NCBI RefSeq assembly: GCF_003387075.1
Contig: NZ_QUMQ01000001.1
Span: 3,410,001-3,474,000, forward strand
Source of the DNA: Asanoa ferruginea
Lineage (GTDB): Bacteria; Actinomycetota; Actinomycetes; Mycobacteriales; Micromonosporaceae
Length of the DNA stretch: 64,000 nucleotides
Reading direction: 5' to 3'
In this document: positions 27,151 to 34,717 of the stretch, in pieces
Position numbering within the stretch: position 1 is the first letter of the stretch
Layout of the letters: each line of letters starts with the position of its first letter
The notes under the pieces: generated by a model
What the model was told of the DNA's origin: nothing
Seen by the model: only the letters and a program-made list of their open reading frames with translations
The model's database searches: none
Program-made: the position numbers and the translations under genes

Positions 27151-27915
27151 TTACTTGGCGCCGATGGCCTGGAGCAGCGTCTCCGGTGCCTCGACTACGT
27201 CAGCGGCCGGCGGTGCGGCGACCGTGACGGTGGCGCCGAAGTCCGAGTAGGTAGTGGTCATCTTGCCGAGCTGGGCGTCGATCGAACTCAGGTCGATGGT
27301 CAGCTCGGTCAGCCGTCCCTGGTCGTCGACCTTCGCGGTGAACGGGACCTTGTTGCCCTTGCCGCCGAGCAGGTCGACCGAGACACCGCTGCCGGCGACC
27401 TTGGTCAGGTCGATCGAGCCGCTGTAGCTGCCGTCGCCGGTTTCGGTGACGTCGGCCATCCGCTCGACGAACTTGCCGGCACCGGCCGCGTCGCCGTCGG
27501 GCAGCGCGTCGAACGTGGTGCCGGCCAGCCGGGCACCGTCGATGTGCAGCCACTTGTTCGGCTCGACGCCCGGAACGCCGGTCGCCTGGAGCCAGGCGTC
27601 CTCGCCGACAGAACGCAGGTCGACGCTCGACGTCGTGCCGATTCGTACACTCATGGTGGCTTTATCGGCTCTTGGGTCGAGGTTTCCGGTGCTCTTCACG
27701 GTCGCCGACTCGAGGGTGACCTTCACCGTGTCGTCGTTGAGCTTCTGCGCGGCCGCGGTCAGCTCCGCGGTCGCCGCACTGGGTGGCGACGCGTCGGACG
27801 CGCCGGCCGATGGGGTGGACGAAACGATCGGCGCGGTGGTGTTTCCGCAGCCGGCGAGTCCAATGCAGAGCGCGGCGAACACGCCGAGCCCGGTGGTCGC
27901 TAGTCGTATCCGCAT
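27151..27915 (-). CDS. Lipoprotein, LppX/LprG-like, copy 1
   Basis: 254 aa. Signal peptide with lipobox LAGC (mature Cys about 23), then a Ser/Ala/Pro tether and a domain of about 195 residues in which beta-strands of the LolA/LppX type can be guessed (AAQKLNDDTVKVTLESA, LTKVAGSGVSVDLL, VPFTAKVDDQGRLTELTIDL). Members of this fold carry lipids across the envelope in mycobacteria. Paralogue of the next gene in the same orientation, 41 nt away; the two share the LNDxT, STGxLDP, DDQGRLT and YSDFGAxVTV patterns. Confidence 0.82.
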   Translation of the reverse strand: MRIRLATTGLGVFAALCIGLAGCGNTTAPIVSSTPSAGASDASPPSAATAELTAAAQKLNDDTVKVTLESATVKSTGNLDPRADKATMSVRIGTTSSVDLRSVGEDAWLQATGVPGVEPNKWLHIDGARLAGTTFDALPDGDAAGAGKFVERMADVTETGDGSYSGSIDLTKVAGSGVSVDLLGGKGNKVPFTAKVDDQGRLTELTIDLSSIDAQLGKMTTTYSDFGATVTVAAPPAADVVEAPETLLQAIGAK

Positions 27916-27956
27916 GCGGGCAAAGGTGCCCGGTCCACCCCAACGGCAAACGTCGA

Positions 27957-28718
27957 TCAGCCGCCGGTGAGCATCTTGACGACGTCGTCGGGCGCGGGCA
28001 CGGTCTCGCCGGCCGGCGGCGGCTCGACCGTGACGGCCGCGCCGAAGTCGGAGTAGGTCGCCGTGGTCTTGCCCGCGCTCGGCTCAGCCGGGGTGATGTC
28101 GATGGTCGTGCTGGTCAGCCGGCCCTGGTCGTCGACCGTAGCGGTGAACGGCAGCGCCTTGAACTTCTCCCCGAGCGTGGCCGCGGCGGCCGCGTTGGTG
28201 CTGGTCTTGGTCAGGTCGATGGTGCCGCTGAACTTGCCCGGACCGTCTTTCTTGATGTCGGCCAGCGCGTCGAGGATGCGCTGGGTGCCGGCCGGGTCGT
28301 TCTCGGGGAAGACGTCGAACGAGGAGCCGGCGAGCCGCTCCCCGCTGATCTTCAGCCACTTGCCGCCCTCGATGCCCGGCAGGCCGTCGGCCTGAAGGTA
28401 GACGTCGGTGCCGATGGTGCGAATCTGGATTTTCAGCTCACGCCCGGCGGCGGACACCGTCATCGTCATCTCGCCGAGCTTGTTCTTCGGGTCGAGACTG
28501 CCGGTGCTGTTGCTGCCGGCCGAGGCCAGCTTCATCTTCATGGTGGTGTCGTTGAGCTTGCGCGCCGCGGCGGCGAGCTCGTCTGTCGCGCTGGCCGGGG
28601 CGGCCGAGGTGGCGGCGGGAGCGCCGCCCGTCGAACCGCTGTCGCTACCGCATCCCGTGAGAGCGAGGGAGAGGGCGGACAGCGCAGCAAGCCCCGTAAT
28701 CAATCGTCGTATCCGCAT
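27957..28718 (-). CDS. Lipoprotein, LppX/LprG-like, copy 2
   Basis: 253 aa, lipobox LTGC after a signal MRIRRLITGLAALSALSLAL, Gly/Ser/Ala tether, then the same LppX-like domain as copy 1 (ARKLNDTTMKMKLASA, TGSLDPKNKLGEMTMTV, VDDQGRLTSTTIDI). Start chosen at ATG 28716-28718, which gives the same MRIR start as copy 1; a TTG two codons upstream is also open. The pair probably arose by tandem duplication; sequences have diverged widely except in the core. Confidence 0.82.
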   Translation of the reverse strand: MRIRRLITGLAALSALSLALTGCGSDSGSTGGAPAATSAAPASATDELAAAARKLNDTTMKMKLASAGSNSTGSLDPKNKLGEMTMTVSAAGRELKIQIRTIGTDVYLQADGLPGIEGGKWLKISGERLAGSSFDVFPENDPAGTQRILDALADIKKDGPGKFSGTIDLTKTSTNAAAAATLGEKFKALPFTATVDDQGRLTSTTIDITPAEPSAGKTTATYSDFGAAVTVEPPPAGETVPAPDDVVKMLTGG

Positions 28719-28828
28719 GTCCAACAGTTAACCGGCGCCGTCAAATCAGCGGCGGACGCGGTGTGAGACCTCGCGCGCTGTCCACAACCGCCGTTGCGCG
28801 GGTGCGCGCGGAGGGTAGGGTCTCTGGC

Positions 28829-29122
28829 GTGGCAGAGGTGTTGGGCGCCGATGACCTGCAGGCAGCGCTGGCGGGTCTCGACGGTTGGGCGGGTGATCCG
28901 TCGGGGATCAGCCGCGACGCCGAGCTGTCCAGCTTCCCGGGCGCGATCGCAGTGGTCGACCGCGTCGCCGAGGTGGCCGAGGCGCTCGACCACCATCCCG
29001 ACATCGACATCCGCTGGCGGCGCCTGCGGTTCACGCTGAGCACCCACTCCGCCGGCGGCGTCACGGCCAAAGACCTCGACCTGGCCCGCCGCATCGACAC
29101 GATCGTGCGGGAGGCCGCATGA
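28829..29122 (+). CDS. Pterin-4a-carbinolamine dehydratase
   Basis: 97 aa, full length for the PCD/DCoH family, which dehydrates 4a-hydroxytetrahydropterin. Active-site signature DHHPDIDIRW (about 53-62) and the HSAGGVTAKDLDLA end are intact. GTG 28829 has AGGG eight nt upstream. The next gene starts inside its stop (ATGA at 29119-29122). No pterin-dependent hydroxylase is present in the window. Confidence 0.93.
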   Translation: MAEVLGADDLQAALAGLDGWAGDPSGISRDAELSSFPGAIAVVDRVAEVAEALDHHPDIDIRWRRLRFTLSTHSAGGVTAKDLDLARRIDTIVREAA

Positions 29123-30225
29123 GGTTCGAGATCAGCCGGGTGCTCGATGCCATCGAGGGCCGGCTCTGCCTCGACCCGGCACTCGCCCGCGCGGTCCTCG
29201 ACCTGGGCGAGGTGAGCCGCTTCCAGGACCTAGACGGCGGCCGCCCGGCAACGCTGCTGCGCCTGGGCATCTCGGTCGACGCGCTGGGCCGCCAGGTCGA
29301 AGAGGAAAACGTCCCGGTCTACGTGATCGCGCCGCGCGCGCTGATCTCCGACGCCGACCTGACCTCCAACGAGCGCATGGTGGTGCGCCGCTGGGCCGAC
29401 GACGGCCGCATCGAGGTCCTCCGCGAGCCCGGCGACCGGATGCTCGAAGTCGCCGAGCTGCTCGGCCTGCCAGTGCTCAGCCGCAACCGTTTCGACGGCG
29501 CCCGGCAACGCTACGGCTGGCTGGCCCAGCCGGGCCGCCTGCTCGCCCCGGTCACCGGCCCCGGCGGCCCGACCCTGATCGCCCGCGTGGGCGGCGGAGC
29601 CCACCCGGGCACCGCCGACCCGTCACCCGCGGGCATGAAGCTGCTGTCCCGCCTGTGGCGCTGCCCGGAGCCAGGCTGCTCGTCCTACGGCGCGAAGCCG
29701 GCCGGACGCCCTGGCGGCCAGCCACCACCCACGCTGCGCACAGGCGCACCCACCTGCCCCCGCCACGAGCAGCGCCTGGGCGACGGTGGCCCGCGCCCGC
29801 GAGTCGAGGTGCTTTCGGCCCGCGTCGGCGGCGTGGTCCGGCAACGCTTCGTAGTCGCCGCCGACCACCCGGTCACCGTCGGGCGCGCCCCCGACCGAGG
29901 CGTGATGCTCGGCCAGTGGTTGACCGACGAGGCCCGGCGCTGGATCAGCCGCAACCACGTCCGCTTCGAGCTACACGGTTCCGACCTGGTCGTGAGCGAC
30001 GTGAGCACCAACGGCACGGGCCTGCGCCCGGGCGGCTCGATCGACGACGACAACCGCGTGACGCTGAAGTCGCAAAGCCGCGCGCTGGGGCTGGGCGACG
30101 TGGTCGAGCTCTTCCCGGGGGTCCAGATAGCCCGCTCCCGCACCTGGACCAGCGGCGGCGTCACCAACCCGGCCTCAGTGATGGCCGAGGCGCCGACCAT
30201 GTCCATGCGCGCCCTCGACCGATAA
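29119..30225 (+). CDS. FHA domain protein
   Basis: 368 aa. The C-terminal part (about 245-345) is a forkhead-associated phosphothreonine-binding domain (VTVGRAPDRGVMLG, SRNHVRFELHG, VSDVSTNGTGLR). The N-terminal 140 residues are a conserved alpha/beta region (LTSNERMVVRRWADDGRIEV, GLPVLSRNRFDGARQRYGWL) that I cannot assign, and the middle has a possible zinc site (CPEPGCSSYG, CPRHEQ). Coupled to the pterin dehydratase by a 4-nt overlap. It may read out Ser/Thr kinase signalling, but the kinase partner is not shown by the sequence. Confidence 0.87.
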   Translation: MRFEISRVLDAIEGRLCLDPALARAVLDLGEVSRFQDLDGGRPATLLRLGISVDALGRQVEEENVPVYVIAPRALISDADLTSNERMVVRRWADDGRIEVLREPGDRMLEVAELLGLPVLSRNRFDGARQRYGWLAQPGRLLAPVTGPGGPTLIARVGGGAHPGTADPSPAGMKLLSRLWRCPEPGCSSYGAKPAGRPGGQPPPTLRTGAPTCPRHEQRLGDGGPRPRVEVLSARVGGVVRQRFVVAADHPVTVGRAPDRGVMLGQWLTDEARRWISRNHVRFELHGSDLVVSDVSTNGTGLRPGGSIDDDNRVTLKSQSRALGLGDVVELFPGVQIARSRTWTSGGVTNPASVMAEAPTMSMRALDR

Positions 30226-30274
30226 GAGCAGATCCGGCGATAAGGGCAGATCCGGTGATACGGGCAGATCCGGT
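30221..30274. repeat. 18-bp tandem repeat at the end of the FHA gene
   Basis: Three tandem copies of an 18-bp unit (about GATAAGGGCAGATCCGGT) at 30221-30238, 30239-30256 and 30257-30274, with two or three differences between copies. The first copy contains the FHA gene's TAA stop, so the array begins in coding sequence and continues into the intergenic gap. Confidence 0.85.
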
Positions 30275-30358
30275 CCCGGGTCCGCCGGGGGCACGACCGT
30301 CGCTCCCGCCGGGGATCGCTCCGCCTTCGCTCCGCTTGCCAGGTCCGCGTTTGGTTTT

Positions 30359-30371
30359 GGGGCTTCGCCCC
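30359..30371 (+). terminator. Short TTC-loop hairpin
   Basis: Perfect GGGGC-TTC-GCCCC hairpin at 30359-30371, preceded by a T-rich run and about 135 nt after the FHA gene stop. A candidate terminator for the pterin dehydratase/FHA operon. Confidence 0.45.
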
Positions 30372-30420
30372 TTGCCCCGTTCCTCGGGCCTTTGCCCCGG
30401 GCCCGACACCTCCGCGGAGA

Positions 30421-31060
30421 TCTGCCCGAGCCCGTAGTGGCGGCGGCCGAACCCGCGATGCGGACCACGCGGCCGCAATGCCAACCATGCGCCCGCTTGC
30501 AGGCCACGCGGGTCAATGTCAACCTCGCCGGTGCCCGCTTGCGGCCGCGCGGGTCGCGATGCCCATTCGCGTGCCCGCCTGCACGCCACGCGGGTCGCAG
30601 TGGCGCCGCACCGCCCCGGACGGCGCTGCCCCGCCGGCGTGGCGGCGCCGCCACCCCGGCCATGACCCAACCCTGCGTGCCACGCGGGTCGCGGTGCCAA
30701 CCACGCCCGTGCCTGTTTGCGGCCGCGTGGTCGCGATGCCAACCGCGTGCCCGCTTGCAGGCCACGCTGGTTGCAGTGGCGCCGTGCCGCCCCCGGCCGG
30801 CGCTGCCCCGCCGGCGTGGAGGCGCCGCCATCCCGGCCACGACCCAACCCTGCGTGCCACGCGGGTCGCGGTGCCAACCACGCTCGTGCCCGCTTGCGGC
30901 CGCGCGGGTCGTGCAAGGCCAACCGAGTGCCTGCCCTGCGGGCCACGCGGGCCGCAATGGCGCCGCGCCGCCCGGACGGCGCTGACTAGCCGGCGTGTCG
31001 GCGCCGCCACGCCGGCCACGACCCAACCTGCGGGCAATCTAGGAAAGAGAATGCGGCCCG
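30421..31060. repeat. Nested satellite, period about 177-180 bp
   Basis: A convergent intergenic gap filled with imperfect tandem repeats. The block around ACGACCCAACCCTGCGTGCC recurs at about 30662, 30839 and 31019, giving periods of 177 and 180 bp; about two and a half full units are visible with an older partial unit to the left. Each unit holds two related sub-repeats of about 40 bp ending in GCCACGCGGGTC or GCCGCGCGGGTC, plus a GC block (GGCGCTGCCCCGCCGGCGTG). Open frames of 60-280 codons run through it on both strands, but they are products of the repeat and lack ribosome sites, so I call no gene here. Confidence 0.85.
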
Positions 31061-31156
31061 AGCAGCAATTTGTTACCTAGATTCGCTGGTCAGCAGCAGC
31101 AGCGGCGGCACCGCGGGGCTCGGGGCCGCGGCTTGGGCGGCGGACATCGCACGCCT

Positions 31157-31303
31157 TGATCGTTTGTCGCGGATCGGTGCCTCAGACGGCTTCCGCCATG
31201 ATCATGTGTGTCAGGCCTGTACGACACGCCGCGCTGGGTGTCGATGAGCTGCAAACGATCAGGCAAAACCGCCTGGCCAGCCCTGACCAGATGCAAACGA
31301 TCA
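31157..31303. repeat. Dispersed TGCAAACGATCA 12-mers
   Basis: Two perfect direct copies of TGCAAACGATCA at 31250-31261 and 31292-31303, exactly 42 bp apart, and an inverted ten-base partner (TGATCGTTTG) at 31157-31166. They lie between the satellite and the palindrome downstream of rocD. The spacing of four helical turns suggests protein binding, but none is known. Confidence 0.6.
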
Positions 31304-31345
31304 CTGGCCAGCCGCCGGGTGCATTTCGCCGGAAACTCGCGGACC

Positions 31346-31414
31346 CCTTGCTCTGCACCCCTATAGGCACCACCTAACGGTTAGAGGTGGTTCCTATAGG
31401 GGTGCAGAGCAAGG
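31346..31414. repeat. 69-nt palindrome, TTGCTCTGC family, element 1
   Basis: Arms 31346-31375 and 31385-31414 form a 30-bp stem with one mismatch (31368/31392); the 9-nt loop AACGGTTAG lies in a CTAACGGTTAG core. The ends carry TTGCTCTGC and GCAGAGCAA. It lies 54 nt after the stop of rocD (leftward) and could act as its terminator. The three elements at 42.2-42.5 kb share the same ends. Confidence 0.92.
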
Positions 31415-31467
31415 AACCGCAGCAAGGGCCCAAACAGGACCCTTGCCGCGAATTACCGTCCAGCGGG

Positions 31468-32682
31468 TTACTTGAGGATGGCCTTCAGGGCCGCCACCGC
31501 GACGTCGATGTCGTCCTTGTCGATGATCAGCGGCGGCGCCAGGCGCAACGTCGACCCGTGCGTGTCCTTGGCCAGTATTCCGCGCTCCGCCAGCCGCTCG
31601 CAGGCCTCGCGGCCCGTCATCAGCGCCGGGTCCACGTCGATGCCGGCCCACAGACCGCGGCCACGAACGGCCAGCAGGCCGTCGCCGACCAGGTTCTCCA
31701 GTTCGGCGTGCAGGTAGGCGCCCTGCTCCTTGGCCTTTGCCTGGTAGACGCCGGTCTTCAGGAGCTTGACCACCTCGATGGCCACCGCGCAGGCGAGCGG
31801 GTTGCCGCCGAACGTTGAGCCGTGCTGGCCTGGCTTGATCACGCCGAGTACGTCGGTGTTGGCCGCGATCGCCGAGACCGGCACGATGCCGCCGCCCAGG
31901 GCCTTGCCCAGGATGTAGATGTCGGGGACTACCGACTCGTGGTCGCAGGCGAACGTGTCGCCCGTGCGGCCCAGGCCCGACTGGATCTCGTCGGCGACGA
32001 AGAGCACGTCGCGGTCGGTGCACAACGCTCGCACCCCGGGCAGGTAGCCGTCCGGCGGGACCACGACGCCCTGCTCGCCCTGGATTGGCTCGATCAGCAC
32101 CGCGACGGTCGTCTCGTCGATCGCCGCCGCCATCGCCGCCAGGTCGCCGTAGGGGACGATGCGGAAGCCCGGTGTGTAAGGGCCGAAGTCGTCGTGGGCG
32201 TCCGGGTCGTCGGAGAACGAGATGATCGTCGTGGTGCGGCCGTGGAAGTTGCCGGCCGCGACGACGATCGTGGCCTGGTCGGTCGGGACGCCCTTGACCT
32301 GGTAGCCCCACTTGCGCGAGATCTTGATCGCGGTCTCGACCGCCTCGGCGCCCGTGTTCATCGGCAGGACCTGGTCCTTGCCGCACAGGTCGGCCAGGCC
32401 CGAGCAGAACTCGGCGAACTGGTCGTGCACGAACGCCCGGCTGGTCAGCGTGACGCGGTCGAGTTGGGCGTGTGCCGCCGCGGTCAGGGCCGGGTGGCGA
32501 TGACCGAAGTTGAGCGCCGAATAGCCGGCCAGGAAGTCGAGGTAGCGCCGGCCGTCGATGTCGGTCACCCACGAGCCTTCGGCGGTCGCGATCACGACCG
32601 GCAGTGGGTGGTAGTTGTGTGCCGTGTGGCGTTCCGCGTCGCGGATCGCGGCGGGCGTGCGCAGCACGTCGTCGAGAATCAT
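31468..32682 (-). CDS. rocD: Ornithine aminotransferase
   Basis: 404-aa class III PLP aminotransferase converting ornithine plus 2-oxoglutarate to glutamate-5-semialdehyde and glutamate. Family features: GYSALNFGHRHPAL, MNTGAEAVETAIKISRKWGY, NFHGRTTTIISFSDD, the Asp motif FVADEIQSGLGRTG, and the PLP lysine in ILGKALGGG. ATG 32680-32682 overlaps the stop of the hydrolase gene by four bases, so the two form one operon for arginine-derivative and ornithine breakdown. Confidence 0.95.
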   Translation of the reverse strand: MILDDVLRTPAAIRDAERHTAHNYHPLPVVIATAEGSWVTDIDGRRYLDFLAGYSALNFGHRHPALTAAAHAQLDRVTLTSRAFVHDQFAEFCSGLADLCGKDQVLPMNTGAEAVETAIKISRKWGYQVKGVPTDQATIVVAAGNFHGRTTTIISFSDDPDAHDDFGPYTPGFRIVPYGDLAAMAAAIDETTVAVLIEPIQGEQGVVVPPDGYLPGVRALCTDRDVLFVADEIQSGLGRTGDTFACDHESVVPDIYILGKALGGGIVPVSAIAANTDVLGVIKPGQHGSTFGGNPLACAVAIEVVKLLKTGVYQAKAKEQGAYLHAELENLVGDGLLAVRGRGLWAGIDVDPALMTGREACERLAERGILAKDTHGSTLRLAPPLIIDKDDIDVAVAALKAILK

Positions 32683-33524
32683 GAGTCGGCTCCTCCGCCC
32701 GGGCGCAGTTCGAGCGTGCAGCACTTCGGCCCGCCGCCCGCTTTGCGCAGTTCTGACATGTCTACACCGATTGTGCGGTAGCCCCGCTCGCGCAACGCCT
32801 CCGCCAGGCCGGCGGCCTGCGTCGGCAGCACCACGGTTGACCCGTCGCTGACCGCGTTGAGCCCGAGCACCTCGGCGTCTTCGATCGTCGCCAGCACCGC
32901 GTCGGGGAACAGCCGGCGCAGCACCGCCTGCGAGCCCGGCGAGAACGCCTCGGGCAGGTAGGCCACCTTCGCCGGCCCGACCCCGTCGGAACCGGACAGC
33001 ACGCACAGCGCGGTGTCGAGGTGGTAGAAGCGCGGGTCGACGAGTTGCAGCGTGATCACCGGCCGGCCGAGCACCTCCTGGGCCCGGGCGTGCGCGGCGT
33101 GCGTGGTGCGGAACCCGGTGCCGGCGAGCACCACGTCGCCGGCGAGCATCAGGTCGCCTTCACCCTCATTGACAAACTTCGCTTCGTGTACGGCGTAGCC
33201 GGCGCGCTCGAACCACGACCGGTAGGCCGGCCCCTCGTCGGCCCGCTCGGGATCGCGGAACTGGACGGCGAGCACGGTGCCGTCGACCACGGTCGCGCCG
33301 TTGGCGGCGAACACCATGTCGGGCAAACCGGGCAACGGGTCGATTTCCTCGACAGTGTGGCCGAGGTCGACGAAGACCTCGCGTAGCTTCGTCCACTGCT
33401 CGATCGCCAGCGCCGTGTCATAGGGCGCGGTCGGGTCCATCCACGGATTGATCTTGTAGTTCACGGCGAAGTACGTCGGCCGACACATGAGGTATCGCCG
33501 CCCGCCGACCGAGTCCATCGTCAT
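32679..33524 (-). CDS. Dimethylargininase-like guanidino hydrolase (amidinotransferase superfamily)
   Basis: 281 aa, the beta/alpha-propeller fold of DDAH/arginine deiminase enzymes. Visible: LPDMVFAANGA (substrate-binding region), EGEGDLMLAG, the His motif FYHLDTALCVL, and the catalytic Cys near the C-terminus in GGPKCCTLELR (Cys268/Cys269). Most actinobacterial homologues beside rocD are named dimethylargininase (releasing citrulline and dimethylamine); an arginine dihydrolase that makes ornithine directly would fit the rocD pairing even better and cannot be excluded. Three in-frame repeats upstream (33568-33628) may be regulatory. Confidence 0.82.
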   Translation of the reverse strand: MTMDSVGGRRYLMCRPTYFAVNYKINPWMDPTAPYDTALAIEQWTKLREVFVDLGHTVEEIDPLPGLPDMVFAANGATVVDGTVLAVQFRDPERADEGPAYRSWFERAGYAVHEAKFVNEGEGDLMLAGDVVLAGTGFRTTHAAHARAQEVLGRPVITLQLVDPRFYHLDTALCVLSGSDGVGPAKVAYLPEAFSPGSQAVLRRLFPDAVLATIEDAEVLGLNAVSDGSTVVLPTQAAGLAEALRERGYRTIGVDMSELRKAGGGPKCCTLELRPGGGADS

Positions 33525-33567
33525 GCGGCAACGCTATGTGCGCAGGTCGGACCGGGGCCATGGGAAA

Positions 33568-33628
33568 CGATTGCGTCCACCGGAAGATCGTTGCGTCATT
33601 CGAGGGCGGCACCCTTGATTCGTTGCGC
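33568..33628. promoter_or_regulatory. Three TTGCG direct repeats upstream of the arginine/ornithine operon
   Basis: CGATTGCGTC at 33568-33577, GATCGTTGCGTC at 33586-33597, and GATTCGTTGCGC at 33617-33628. The first two are spaced 20 bp apart, two helical turns. They lie 44-104 bp upstream of the hydrolase start. Such operons are often controlled by Lrp/AsnC-type proteins, so this may be an Lrp-like site; no such gene lies in the window. Confidence 0.4.
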
Positions 33629-33653
33629 GGCCGGAAACGCCCCAGAACAGCAT

Positions 33654-33685
33654 TTTGGGGGGCAGCCACACCGCTGCCCCCCAAA
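33654..33685 (-). terminator. Perfect 13-bp hairpin
   Basis: Arms 33654-33666 and 33673-33685 (TTTGGGGGGCAGC and its complement) pair perfectly around a 6-nt loop. It is 80 nt after the stop of the DUF4190-like gene (leftward), so it is probably that gene's terminator. Confidence 0.7.
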
Positions 33686-33765
33686 CAACCACGGGGTCTG
33701 TGAACCACTTCACCCAGGTCTAGCCGGAACGGTTGTCCGTGCCGCTCCGAGATCACTAATGCCCG

Positions 33766-34653
33766 CTAGAACCGGTCCACAAACTGTGAGTCGAGCCACC
33801 CACGGAGCCGCTCGACCCAGTCGCCGTCGGTGGTGGGCCAGCCGAAGGCGCCGGAGAACGCGAGGATGCCGATCACCACGGCGGCGCCGCCGATGAGCAG
33901 GCCGAGCATGGCGTCGAACTTGCCGGCCACGTGCCGCTTGCGGGTCGCGCTGAACGCGAACATCGCCAGCAGCACACCGATCGCGCCGACGGCGATGCCG
34001 TAACCGGCGAGCGCGCCGCTCAGCACGAGGAACATGCCGCTGATCCCGAAGACCAGGCTCAGCGTCGCGAGCCCACTGGTCCGCGGCCGCGGGCCCGCCG
34101 GCACGACCGGGGTCGGCTCGGTCTCCGGCTCGGTGGGCCGGACGTCGGTCGGCTTGGTGTCGGTCGACCGGACGTCGGTCAGCCGACCGTCGGCGCGGCG
34201 GCCGTCGGCGAGGTCGGTGCCGGCGAGACGCCGCTCCGCCGCCGTCGGCGCGTTGGGACCGGCCGGCGACGTGGGATCGACCGGCGTCGTGTCACGGACC
34301 GGCGTCGTGTCACGGACCGCGGTGTCACGGACCGGCGTCGTGTCACGGACCGCGGTGTCGCGGACCGGTGCCGTGTCACGCACCGGCGCCGTGTCGCGGA
34401 CCGGGGACGTGGAACGAACAGGAGCGGTGGCACTGGCCGGCGCGGTGGCGCTGGCCGGCACAGGCTCGCCGGCCGGCACGGGGGCGCCGGTCGCGGGATC
34501 GGTCACCCGGGTGCGGTCGCGGTCGGACCAGCGGCCCCACAGGGTCGGCCGCTCAGCGGGCCGGTCGCGGACGACGTCCGGGTCGGTCGCGGTGCGGTTC
34601 TCGTCCACTTCGGCGCGTTCTTCGCGCCGAGCGAACGAAGGAATCTTGACCAC
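33766..34653 (-). CDS. DUF4190-like membrane protein with repetitive N-terminus
   Basis: 295 aa. Residues about 60-130 repeat a PVRDTxPVRDT pattern (with PASATAPASAT before it), residues 130-190 are charged and polar, and the last 100 hold two or three TM helices (about 195-213, 216-238, 252-270) in the DUF4190 style (LATLSLVFGISGMFLVLSG). GTG 34651-34653 has GGAGGTG about six nt upstream. Function unknown; no close neighbour in an operon. Confidence 0.78.
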   Translation of the reverse strand: MVKIPSFARREERAEVDENRTATDPDVVRDRPAERPTLWGRWSDRDRTRVTDPATGAPVPAGEPVPASATAPASATAPVRSTSPVRDTAPVRDTAPVRDTAVRDTTPVRDTAVRDTTPVRDTTPVDPTSPAGPNAPTAAERRLAGTDLADGRRADGRLTDVRSTDTKPTDVRPTEPETEPTPVVPAGPRPRTSGLATLSLVFGISGMFLVLSGALAGYGIAVGAIGVLLAMFAFSATRKRHVAGKFDAMLGLLIGGAAVVIGILAFSGAFGWPTTDGDWVERLRGWLDSQFVDRF

Positions 34654-34717
34654 AGCACACCTCCATCAAGGGTTACCGACGAGGTGTTACCCACAGTGGC
34701 CAGAATCCATGCCTAGC

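Noticed and set aside
30161-31037. Open frames of 170-280 codons across the satellite
   Set aside because: Repetitive, Arg/Trp/His-rich, no start signals; they arise from the repeat unit.
31081-31345. Possible small gene or ncRNA between the satellite and palindrome
   Set aside because: No ribosome site, promoter consensus or stable fold beyond the listed repeats was seen.
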